DNA of 6,715 bases from an uncultured Eubacteriales bacterium (lineage in GTDB: Bacteria > Bacillota > Clostridia > Oscillospirales > Oscillospiraceae): positions 1 through 6,715 of the forward strand of contig USIZ01000074.1 of the NCBI GenBank assembly GCA_900554855.1. The letters run 5' to 3'. The position numbers and the translations under genes are program-made. A model generated the notes under the pieces. That model was not told the origin of the DNA and searched no databases. It was given only the letters and a program-made list of their open reading frames with translations. This document shows, one piece after another, positions 1 to 5,447 of this stretch (position 1 is the stretch's first letter; every line of letters begins with the position of its first letter).

Positions 1-710
1 GCATACCATGCGTCATAGTCTGTCAGCTGGGCCACGTCGTATTGGAGATAGCCCACCACGCCGTTGCAGTAAAAGCAGGGGCGGTAGCCCGCCGCACGGA
101 TCTTCTCGCAGAAGGCGGCGGCGCAGGCGGTGACGGCCGCCTTGTCCATTCCGTCCGTCCGGGCGTCCTCCTCCACGATCTGCTCCCAGTCGAACACCAC
201 CGGCAGATCCATGCCGCGGCCGTTCAGCACGGAGAGCACGAAGTCGGCCTCCTCCTCCGCTTCGGCGGCGGTCACCGCCTGAGAGAAGAAATAGCATCCG
301 ACCTGAAGCCCGTTCTCCTGCGCCCCGGCCAGATTGGCCTCAAAATTGGCATCCGCCCGGATGGCGCCCTGAGAATAGCCCCGGCTGCCCACCCGGAGCA
401 TGGCGAACTCAATGCCGTCCCCGGCCACCGCTGTCCAGTCGATGTCCCCCTGATGGGAGGACACATCCACACCGGTCATGGCCGGGCGGCTCAGGCAGGT
501 GATGCGCCCGGTGACCGCATCGCGCTGAAAGTCCTCCGCCGTGAAGCCGCTCTGCTCCACCGACTGGTCCACCTTGACGGTCTGGCCGCCCACCTCCACC
601 GTGGGGCCGCTCACCTCTTCTTCGATTTTATGTACCGCTCCCCGCAGAGAGCACCCCGCCAGCGACAGCACCAGCGCGCCGCTCAGCAGAATGGAAATCA
701 GTTTTTTCAA
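1..710 (-). CDS. GH25 muramidase-like lipoprotein (3' end outside window)
   Basis: Probable exported peptidoglycan hydrolase of glycoside hydrolase family 25 (lysozyme type, cleaving MurNAc-GlcNAc bonds). Only 236 codons are visible; the frame is still open at position 1. The start is TTG at 710, chosen because GAGGTGAT (722-715) sits just upstream and MKKLISILLSGALVLSLAGC follows: a basic N-terminus, a hydrophobic core and a lipobox with Cys20, so lipid anchoring is predicted. Residues 21-77 look like a spacer. The GH25 domain begins at GVDVSSHQGDIDW (80-92, Asp82). It continues through FAMLRVGSRGY and GCYFFSQA to PVVFDWEQ, with the D-x-E pair Asp174/Glu176, and reaches YDAWYA where the window ends. 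These are the expected acidic active-site positions of the family. The gene has its own promoter and lies beyond a terminator, so it is probably not in the aroE transcript. Exact substrate and physiological role are unknown. Confidence 0.9.
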   Translation of the reverse strand, partial: MKKLISILLSGALVLSLAGCSLRGAVHKIEEEVSGPTVEVGGQTVKVDQSVEQSGFTAEDFQRDAVTGRITCLSRPAMTGVDVSSHQGDIDWTAVAGDGIEFAMLRVGSRGYSQGAIRADANFEANLAGAQENGLQVGCYFFSQAVTAAEAEEEADFVLSVLNGRGMDLPVVFDWEQIVEEDARTDGMDKAAVTACAAAFCEKIRAAGYRPCFYCNGVVGYLQYDVAQLTDYDAWY

Positions 711-714
711 CCAA

Positions 715-722
715 ATCACCTC
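715..722 (-). promoter_or_regulatory. Ribosome binding site deciding the GH25 TTG start
   Basis: GAGGTGAT lies four bases before the TTG at 710 (six bases from the GAGGTG core). No ATG in this frame gives a signal peptide. An in-frame GTG at 719-717 is inside the Shine-Dalgarno itself and is therefore unlikely to be the start. Confidence 0.75.
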
Positions 723-737
723 AGTTTCGACAGGGAA

Positions 738-743
738 AGTATA
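738..743 (-). promoter_or_regulatory. Extended -10 promoter element for the GH25 gene
   Basis: TATACT at 743-738 is preceded by TGA, giving an extended -10 (TG-N-TATACT). The predicted transcript would start near 731 and carry a leader of about 20 bases that includes the ribosome site. I see no good -35 at 16-18 bases, which fits an extended -10 promoter. A perfect TATAAT at 778-773 overlaps the terminator U-tract and has no convincing -35 (TTGCGG lies only 14 bases away), so it is the second choice. Confidence 0.5.
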
Positions 744-777
744 TCACACTTTTGGCCGGATACCGTTAAGAAATTAT

Positions 778-817
778 AAAACCCGGACGCATCCGCAAAA
801 AAGCAGGTGCGCCCGGG
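778..817 (-). terminator. Intrinsic terminator downstream of aroE
   Basis: On the minus strand the arms 817-803 and 796-782 form a 15-position stem, with two G-U wobbles and one C-A mismatch, around a TTTTTT loop (802-797). It is followed directly by TTTT (781-778). On the plus strand the same stem is not followed by a T-run, so it acts leftward. It ends the aroE transcript, past the repeat element, and insulates the GH25 gene. Confidence 0.8.
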
Positions 818-835
818 GGTAGTTCACTCACCAAC

Positions 836-964
836 GGCTTCCCCTCGGGGAAAGTCGACACGGCGGAGCCGTGACTGATGAGGGGGCGGGTCTAAGACAG
901 CTTTCCGTTCGTCGCCACCTCATCCGGTTCGCTTCGCTCACCACCTTCCCCTCAGGGGGAAGGC
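836..964. repeat. Structured intergenic repeat, copy 1
   Basis: A modular palindromic element lying between the aroE stop and its terminator. In order on the plus strand: an end palindrome TTCCCCTCGGGGAA (839-852); a perfect 6-bp hairpin CACGGC-GGA-GCCGTG (859-873); the core TGATGAGG (876-883), whose GATGAGG pairs with CCTCATC at 918-924; an imperfect hairpin (926-942) with loop GAA on the minus strand; and an end hairpin CCTTCCCC-TCAG-GGGGAAGG (944-963). The 52-base core 876-927 matches 6651-6701 with four substitutions and one single-base gap. It has no coding content and is transcribed as the aroE 3' untranslated region. I know of no established name for it. Confidence 0.8.
944..963. other. 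End hairpin of repeat copy 1, close behind aroE
   Basis: CCTTCCCC and GGGGAAGG form a perfect 8-bp stem with a TCAG loop, starting 18 bases past the aroE stop. On the minus strand no U-tract follows, so it is unlikely to be a classical terminator for aroE, although it could block 3' exonucleases. On the plus strand CTTTT follows, which would resemble a weak terminator for any rightward transcript. Confidence 0.5.
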
Positions 965-981
965 TTTTCGCTTGCCTTGTT

Positions 982-1842
982 TCAAAGAACCGCCTTCACC
1001 GCGTCAATGGGCATATCCATTCCGGTCCAGAGCTTAAAGGACGCGGCGCCCTGATAGAGCACCATGCCGGTGCCGTTCATGGTGGGGCAGCCCGCCTCCC
1101 TGGCCAGCTTCAGGAAGGCAGTCTCCTCCGGGGTGTAGATGACATCCGTGCAGATGAGGTCGGGGCGGAGCATGGTCTTGTCGGTGATCAGGCTGACGCC
1201 CTCCAGCTTACCCATGCCCACGTTGGTGGCGTTGGCCAGCAGGGCGCTGGACGCGATCTCCGCGCGCAGGCGCTCGGTGTCCTCCAGCGGATAGGCGTGA
1301 GCCACGCAGCCCGTGTTGGCATTGATCTTGGCGGCGTTCTCCTCCGCCCGGTGGAAGAAGGGGTCGTTGGCGTTGAAAATGCTGATCTTCTTCACGCCGT
1401 CCAGCGCCGCCTGGATGCAGATGGCGGTGGCTGCGCCGCCGCAGCCGAGGACGGTCATCTTCTTCCCCCTGATGTCAAAGCCCTGATCGGCCAGCGCGGA
1501 CATATAGCCGGTGCCGTCGGTGACGGTGCCGTAGAGCTTGCCGTCCCTGTTGATGACGGTGTTGACGCTCTCGCACAGGCGGGAGACCTCGCTGATCTCG
1601 TCCAGCAGAGGGATGATGTCAGTCTTGTAGGGCATGGACACGTTCCACCCCTTGGCGCCGAGGGCTTTCAGGCCCTTGACGGCATCCTCCAGCCGGTCGG
1701 GCTGGAAGTCGAAGGCCAGATAGGCATAGTCCAGACCCAGTGCCTCAAAGGCGGTGTTGTGCATCATGGGGGACTTGCTGTGGCGGATGGGGGTGGCGAT
1801 CAGGCCGATGAGCTCGGTATGGCCGGTAATTCTCTGGGGCAT
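982..1842 (-). CDS. aroE: Shikimate/quinate dehydrogenase, YdiB type
   Basis: A 286-residue enzyme interconverting 3-dehydroshikimate and shikimate (possibly dehydroquinate and quinate) in the cytoplasm. The N-terminal substrate domain holds ELIGLIATPIRHSKSPMMHN (10-29), with the SxS substrate-binding serines Ser22/Ser24. NVSMPYK carries the catalytic Lys73, and VTDGTG carries Asp109. The nucleotide-binding loop is GCGGAA (133-138). Length and motifs (SMPxK, FDIRGK, FF after the cofactor strand, LWTGMDMP near the end) resemble E. coli YdiB (288 residues, from memory) more than AroE. After the second Rossmann strand the sequence is NAND (157-160): the NADP-selecting Arg of AroE (NRT) is absent and an acidic residue like that of YdiB is present, so NAD use is inferred. 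The ATG is supported by CGGAGG eight bases upstream. It lies 171 bases after ftsZ; I found no convincing promoter of its own. The symbol could equally be ydiB. Confidence 0.92.
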   Translation of the reverse strand: MPQRITGHTELIGLIATPIRHSKSPMMHNTAFEALGLDYAYLAFDFQPDRLEDAVKGLKALGAKGWNVSMPYKTDIIPLLDEISEVSRLCESVNTVINRDGKLYGTVTDGTGYMSALADQGFDIRGKKMTVLGCGGAATAICIQAALDGVKKISIFNANDPFFHRAEENAAKINANTGCVAHAYPLEDTERLRAEIASSALLANATNVGMGKLEGVSLITDKTMLRPDLICTDVIYTPEETAFLKLAREAGCPTMNGTGMVLYQGAASFKLWTGMDMPIDAVKAVL

Positions 1843-1867
1843 ATGGAAAACCTCCGATTTTCTTCTT

Positions 1868-1886
1868 GAAAGGGCTTTCCCCTTTC
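1868..1886. other. Small perfect inverted repeat in the aroE leader
   Basis: GAAAGGG (1868-1874) and CCCTTTC (1880-1886) pair perfectly around a five-base loop, 25 bases before the aroE start. It may fold in the aroE leader RNA, but it is short and nothing else marks it as regulatory. The rest of 1843-1968 shows no gene or clear promoter. Confidence 0.35.
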
Positions 1887-1968
1887 TGTGAGGGGATGCA
1901 GTCTGCGGACAACGGGACTTTGCAGGGCGCCCGGCACAGGAGCCTCAGAATATTCTTTCCCGATAGAT

Positions 1969-2002
1969 CACGGGGGATGCCAAACAAATGGCATCCCCCG
2001 TG
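1969..2002 (-). terminator. Perfect 14-bp hairpin after ftsZ, possible terminator
   Basis: Arms 1969-1982 and 1989-2002 pair without mismatch around a six-base loop, starting 11 bases past the ftsZ stop. Position and GC content suit a transcription end or 3' RNA stabiliser. No U-tract follows on either strand (the minus strand continues GATCTATCGGG), so intrinsic termination is uncertain and read-through into aroE is possible. A 9-base direct repeat, GATAGATCA, lies at 1962-1970 and 2004-2012 on either side. Confidence 0.5.
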
Positions 2003-2013
2003 TGATAGATCAA

Positions 2014-3072
2014 TTACTTGTTGAAGATGGCGAAGATGTCATCGAAGGGGTCCTTGGCGGGCTCGTCCTTCTTCTCCTCAGCGGCCTTCTCCTCCTCGGC
2101 GGCCTGCTCGTCCTCGGGCTTGTCGAAGCCGGTGGCGATGACGGTGACGCGGATCTCGTCCTCCATCTCAGGATCGAAGGCAGCACCGAAGATGATGTTG
2201 GCATCGGGGTTAGCAGCGGACTGCACCAGGCCGGCAGCGACCTCGACCTCCTCCAAGCCGATGTCCATGGAACCGGTGACGTTGACCAGAACGCCGTGGG
2301 CACCGTCGATGCTGGTCTCCAGCAGCGGGCTGGAGATGGCCATACGGGCGGCCTCCTCGGCCTTGTTCTTGCCGGCAGCGCGGCCGACACCCATGTGGGC
2401 CAGACCGGCGTCCTTCATGATGGAGGTCACGTCGGCAAAGTCCAGGTTGATGAAGCCGGTGTTCTTGATGAGGTCGGAGATGGACTCAACGGCCTGCTTC
2501 AGCACATCGTCGGCGATCTGGAACGCATTGGCAAAGGTGATCTTCTGATCGGTGGCCAGCTTCAGACGCTCGTTGGGGATGATGACCAGGGAGTCAACCT
2601 TGGCGCGCAGCTCCTCGATGCCGGCCTCAGCCTGACGCATACGGCGGGCGCCCTCAAAGCCGAAGGGCTTGGTGACGACGCCGACGGTCAGAATGCCCAT
2701 CTCGCGGGCGACGTCAGCCACAATGGGGCTGCCGCCGGTACCGGTGCCGCCGCCCATGCCGCAGGTGATGAACACCATGTCGGTGCCCTCCAGCGCCTTG
2801 GCGATGGAGCTGCGGTTCTCCTCGGCGGACTTGCGGCCCACCTCGGGGTTTGCACCGGCGCCCTGACCATGGGTCAGCTTCTCGCCGATCTGGATCTTAT
2901 AGGTAGCAGAGGACTTTGCCAGCGCCTGCTTATCCGTATTGACCGCGATAAAATCAACGCCGGTGGTACCGCCCACGACCATGCGGTTCACAACGTTATT
3001 GCCGGCACCGCCGACACCAATTACTTTCAGATTGACAACGGTATCCGCCATCGGCTCGACTCCAAAAGCCAT
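2014..3072 (-). CDS. ftsZ: Cell division protein FtsZ
   Basis: Tubulin-like GTPase that polymerises into the cytokinetic ring at midcell. I place the start at ATG 3072 (352 residues), because AGGAGG lies eight bases before it; an in-frame ATG at 3096 would add eight residues but has no clear ribosome site. Numbering from 3072: the first nucleotide loop is VIGVGGAGNN (17-26); the tubulin signature GGGTGTG is at 107-113, followed by GSP where AAP is usual; the T7 synergy loop is NLDFAD (209-214), with both catalytic aspartates. The globular part ends near IRVTVIATGFD (307-317). A short linker rich in Glu, Lys and Ala follows, and then the tail DPFDDIFAIFNK. The tail lacks the usual D-IP-FL(R) motif for FtsA/SepF binding, though it keeps an acidic-hydrophobic pattern. 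ftsQ lies 125 bases upstream with no ftsA between. The gene has its own candidate promoters. Confidence 0.98.
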   Translation of the reverse strand: MAFGVEPMADTVVNLKVIGVGGAGNNVVNRMVVGGTTGVDFIAVNTDKQALAKSSATYKIQIGEKLTHGQGAGANPEVGRKSAEENRSSIAKALEGTDMVFITCGMGGGTGTGGSPIVADVAREMGILTVGVVTKPFGFEGARRMRQAEAGIEELRAKVDSLVIIPNERLKLATDQKITFANAFQIADDVLKQAVESISDLIKNTGFINLDFADVTSIMKDAGLAHMGVGRAAGKNKAEEAARMAISSPLLETSIDGAHGVLVNVTGSMDIGLEEVEVAAGLVQSAANPDANIIFGAAFDPEMEDEIRVTVIATGFDKPEDEQAAEEEKAAEEKKDEPAKDPFDDIFAIFNK

Positions 3073-3080
3073 AACCAATT

Positions 3081-3086
3081 CCTCCT
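3081..3086 (-). promoter_or_regulatory. Shine-Dalgarno site fixing the ftsZ start
   Basis: A perfect AGGAGG lies eight bases before the ATG at 3072. It falls inside the reading frame if translation began at the upstream ATG 3096, so the downstream ATG is preferred. Confidence 0.85.
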
Positions 3087-3113
3087 GTATTTTCATTTGC
3101 TAATTTATTTCTC

Positions 3114-3143
3114 ATTATAAGGGAACACTCTAGATTATTTTAA
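3114..3143 (-). promoter_or_regulatory. Candidate proximal ftsZ promoter
   Basis: A perfect TATAAT -10 at 3119-3114 has a weak TTAAAA -35 at 3143-3138, with an 18-base spacer. Transcription would begin near 3107, leaving a leader of about 35 bases before the preferred ftsZ start. Confidence 0.5.
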
Positions 3144-3165
3144 ACTGTTATTGGGTTCTGGTCAA
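3137..3165 (-). promoter_or_regulatory. Candidate distal ftsZ promoter
   Basis: TTGACC (3165-3160) and TAAAAT (3142-3137), separated by 17 bases, each match the sigma-A consensus at five of six positions. The -35 sits between two direct copies of GAACCC on the minus strand (3171-3166 and 3158-3153; 13-base period). The start would fall near 3130. Together with the proximal promoter it would let ftsZ be expressed apart from the upstream wall genes. Confidence 0.6.
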
Positions 3166-3197
3166 GGGTTCCGGCGGGGAAAATCTTGATTTTTACG

Positions 3198-3989
3198 TTA
3201 ATTTTGCGCCGCATTTTTGATCAGATGCGGTTTCCCGTCGGACAGCGTCATATCCAGCGTGCCGGTATCGCCATCCTTCCACTTTGCCTGCACATAATCC
3301 TCCATCACCGTGGACAGGGCGCGTACATTGTAATCAAAGTCGGAGGACAGGTTCATCTTCACCGTCAGCCGGTTGTCATACTGCATGACGGCCATGCTTC
3401 CGCCGGTCAGATCAATGCTCTGGGCATTGGCAAGCAGATCCCGCTTCTCCAGCGCGGTCAGCAATTCGATCAGCGCCTGCTGCTGGAGGTGCTGATCCTC
3501 GCCCACGGCCAGATCGGTACCCTCGCTGGGGGCCGCCGGGGTGAGTCCGGTGACCTGAATGGCGTCTCCGGGTGCATCGGCACGGGCGAGCAACCGGCCG
3601 TCACTGCTGATGAGCCACCACTGGCCGTCGGAGCCGTCCTGCACCGCCGCGGCAACGGTATATTCATCCACCGTGATGTTCAGCGTGTTGGGCAGTTTGC
3701 GCCGGATGGTCACGTCATCCACATAGGTAAGCTTTTCCTTGATCTGGTCGATCATCTTGAATTTGTTCAGCAGGTACATATTGTCCCCCTGCCGGACACC
3801 GGCGGCCTCGACGATCTGGTCGGCGGTATAGCGCTCGTTGCCCTCCACATGGATGGTGTCCACCTTGAAGAACACGATGCAGCCGCCGATGACTGCGGCC
3901 AGAATGACCAGTACGGAGAGAACGCCATAGAGCTTGGTGAATCGGAAGCGCCGGTGTCTGCGCTGGTGTTTTCGCTGATGTTGAGCCAT
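3198..3989 (-). CDS. ftsQ: Cell division protein FtsQ/DivIB
   Basis: Bitopic divisome protein that links the ring to the septal wall machinery and partners with FtsL and FtsB/DivIC. The ATG at 3989 is preferred (263 residues) because AGGAGG is nine bases upstream; a TTG at 3995 would leave only three bases. Residues 1-19 form a very basic cytoplasmic tail, and about 20-41 (LYGVLSVLVILAAVIGGCIV) a single membrane segment. A POTRA-type domain follows, starting KVDTIHVEGNERYTADQI and running to about residue 112 (RRKLPNTLNITVDEY). The extracytoplasmic beta domain then has a Gly/Ala/Pro-rich insert near the middle. Length is normal for the family. It is encoded 75 bases after murA and upstream of ftsZ, with no ftsA between. 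Sequence divergence in this family is high, so the call rests on topology, the POTRA pattern and position. Confidence 0.93.
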   Translation of the reverse strand: MAQHQRKHQRRHRRFRFTKLYGVLSVLVILAAVIGGCIVFFKVDTIHVEGNERYTADQIVEAAGVRQGDNMYLLNKFKMIDQIKEKLTYVDDVTIRRKLPNTLNITVDEYTVAAAVQDGSDGQWWLISSDGRLLARADAPGDAIQVTGLTPAAPSEGTDLAVGEDQHLQQQALIELLTALEKRDLLANAQSIDLTGGSMAVMQYDNRLTVKMNLSSDFDYNVRALSTVMEDYVQAKWKDGDTGTLDMTLSDGKPHLIKNAAQN

Positions 3990-3998
3990 GTTCAATAG

Positions 3999-4004
3999 CC
4001 TCCT
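3999..4004 (-). promoter_or_regulatory. Shine-Dalgarno site fixing the ftsQ start
   Basis: A perfect AGGAGG lies nine bases before ATG 3989 and only three before the in-frame TTG at 3995, which decides for the ATG. Confidence 0.8.
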
Positions 4005-4006
4005 GA

Positions 4007-4035
4007 ATCATATAGCTTGCGATCGGCGCGGTCAA
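4007..4035 (-). promoter_or_regulatory. Candidate ftsQ promoter overlapping its leader
   Basis: TTGACC (4035-4030) and TATGAT (4012-4007), with an exact 17-base spacer, match the sigma-A consensus at five of six positions each. The -35 hexamer is the same as that of the distal ftsZ promoter. The predicted start at about 4000 falls within the AGGAGG at 4004-3999, so such an RNA would have a leader of only about 11 bases and an incomplete ribosome site. It is a promoter by sequence, but its use is uncertain. Confidence 0.45.
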
Positions 4036-4064
4036 GCCAAAGCCTTTCCCCCAGTAGGAAGGCA

Positions 4065-5369
4065 TCAGCGCACCACCCGATGAATTTCCAGAATTTCATT
4101 TTGATCCGTATGTAATGCAATGTCCGCCCCCAGCGAGCGCAGATCCTCGGGCAGGCTGGCGTAGCCCCGGCGGATATGGGAAAGGCCGGTCAGGATCGTG
4201 GGGCCTTCCGCGCCCAGCGCGGCCACACAGAGCGCGCCGCCGCCGCGCAGATCGTGGGCCGTCACTGCCGTGCCCCGGAGGCCGTTCTCAGTGCCGCCGA
4301 CCACCGCCACCCGATCCTCCACCCGGATATCCGCGCCCATCCGGCGCAGTTCATCCACATGGCGGTAACGGTTTTCAAACATGGTCTCCACGAACAGGCT
4401 GGATCTCCGGGCATTGCACAGGGCGGCCATGACCACCGGCTGGGCGTCGGTGGGGAACCCCGGATAGGGAGAGGTGCGCACCACCACGCCGCCCTCCAGA
4501 GGCCGGTTCCGGCGGATGGTCAGCGCGTCGGAACCGGTGGCCAGGATCTCCGCCCCGGCATCCCTCAGCACGCCGGTCACGGCGGCCAGCTGCTCCGGCT
4601 CTGCGCCGATGAGGCTGGCCTCTCCTCCGGCGCAGGCCACGGCAGAGAGGTAGGTGGCGCAGACGATGCGGTCGCCGATGACCCGGTGCTCACAGCCGTG
4701 GAGCGTCCCTCTGCCGCCTTCGATCCGGACGGTACTGCTCCCCTCGCCCTGAATACGCGCTCCCATGGCGCGCAGGAACCGGGCCAGATCCACGATCTCC
4801 GGCTCCCGGGCGGCGTTGCGGATCACGGTCACGCCCTCCGCCGCGCAGGCGCACAGCATGATATTCTCCGTGGCCCCGACGCTGGGCAGGGTCAGGGTGA
4901 TCTCCGCCCCGCGCAGCGCGGCGCCCCCGGTACAGCGCAGGCGTCCGCCCCGCTGTTCAATACCCGCCCCCAGCTTCCGCAGTGCGGACAGATGGAGGTC
5001 AATGGGCCGGGGGCCCAGCTCGCAGCCGCCGGGCATACTCACATCGGCCTCGCCGGTGCGGGCCAGAATGGCCCCCAGAAAGATGATCGAGGAGCGCATC
5101 TCCCGCATGAGCGCGTCGGGCACATCCGAGCGGCTCAGGCAGGACGCGTCTACGGTCACGGTGGTGCCCTCCCGCGTCACCCGGCAGCCCAGATGGCGCA
5201 GAATGGCGATCGAAGCCTCCACATCGCTGAGGCTGGGGCAGTTGTGCAGGACGCTGACTCCGTCGGCCAGCGCGGTAGCGCAGAGCAGGGGCAGGACGCT
5301 GTTTTTCGCGCCGTGGATCACCACTTGGCCCGCCAGACGCCGCCCGCCGTTGATCTCGTAATATTCCAT
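4065..5369 (-). CDS. murA: UDP-GlcNAc 1-carboxyvinyltransferase (MurA)
   Basis: First committed enzyme of peptidoglycan precursor synthesis: it adds enolpyruvate from PEP to UDP-N-acetylglucosamine in the cytoplasm and is the fosfomycin target. At 434 residues it has normal length and two inside-out alpha/beta repeats. Visible residues: GAKNSVLPLL (20-29) with Lys22/Asn23; MRSSIIFLG (91-99); PGGCELGPRPIDLH (113-126) with the catalytic Cys116 (fosfomycin-sensitive Cys rather than Asp) and Arg121; SVGATENIML (163-172); and YPGFPTDAQP (302-311) with the general base Asp308. HIRRGY near the C-terminus matches the usual H-x-x-RGY segment. The ATG at 5369 has CGGAGGAAG seven bases upstream, inside a long inverted repeat. 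It follows murG by 78 bases, apparently in one transcript. Firmicutes often carry two MurA paralogs; which one this is cannot be told from the window. Confidence 0.97.
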   Translation of the reverse strand: MEYYEINGGRRLAGQVVIHGAKNSVLPLLCATALADGVSVLHNCPSLSDVEASIAILRHLGCRVTREGTTVTVDASCLSRSDVPDALMREMRSSIIFLGAILARTGEADVSMPGGCELGPRPIDLHLSALRKLGAGIEQRGGRLRCTGGAALRGAEITLTLPSVGATENIMLCACAAEGVTVIRNAAREPEIVDLARFLRAMGARIQGEGSSTVRIEGGRGTLHGCEHRVIGDRIVCATYLSAVACAGGEASLIGAEPEQLAAVTGVLRDAGAEILATGSDALTIRRNRPLEGGVVVRTSPYPGFPTDAQPVVMAALCNARRSSLFVETMFENRYRHVDELRRMGADIRVEDRVAVVGGTENGLRGTAVTAHDLRGGGALCVAALGAEGPTILTGLSHIRRGYASLPEDLRSLGADIALHTDQNEILEIHRVVR

Positions 5370-5370
5370 G

Positions 5371-5421
5371 GCACTTCCTCCGATTTCAGGACATTTGCCC
5401 CATCCTATGCGGAGGAAGTAC
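5371..5421 (-). promoter_or_regulatory. Inverted repeat that would sequester the murA ribosome site
   Basis: In the minus-strand RNA, GTACTTCCTCCG (5421-5410) pairs with CGGAGGAAGTGC (5382-5371): 12 bp with a single U-G wobble. The downstream arm contains the whole Shine-Dalgarno sequence and ends one base before the murA ATG (5369). The 27-base loop can add an inner AGGA/TCCT helix (5406-5403 with 5391-5388). Folding would hide the ribosome site, suggesting translational control or dependence on ribosomes arriving from murG, whose stop lies 26 bases before the first arm. Confidence 0.6.
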
Positions 5422-5447
5422 AGGGGTGTGAGTGTGGGGACTCTATT

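Noticed and set aside
42..779. A 245-codon plus-strand frame over the left edge
   Set aside because: The minus-strand frame here encodes a GH25 lipoprotein with signal peptide, lipobox and active-site residues, so this frame is its shadow.
836..964. CRISPR array or tRNA-like gene in the palindromic intergenic region
   Set aside because: There are no regularly spaced direct repeats with unique spacers, and the paired segments do not form a cloverleaf with tRNA landmarks. It is better explained as a repeat element.
871..1869. A 332-codon plus-strand frame opposite aroE
   Set aside because: It begins inside the repeat element and runs antisense to an intact dehydrogenase, with no ribosome site or recognisable domain.
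1887..1968. A promoter for aroE (TATTCT near 1950, or TTGTCC with ACAGAA)
   Set aside because: TATTCT has no acceptable -35 at 16-18 bases, and ACAGAA is a poor -10, so I could not support a promoter.
1888..3120. A 410-codon plus-strand frame opposite ftsZ
   Set aside because: It is antisense to an intact FtsZ; the translation is a low-complexity Gly/Leu/Asp-rich run with no domain, a by-product of ftsZ codon use.
3178..3192. AAAATC/GATTTT inverted repeat after ftsQ as a terminator
   Set aside because: The stem is only six mostly A-T pairs with a two-base loop and no U-tract, so termination is unlikely.
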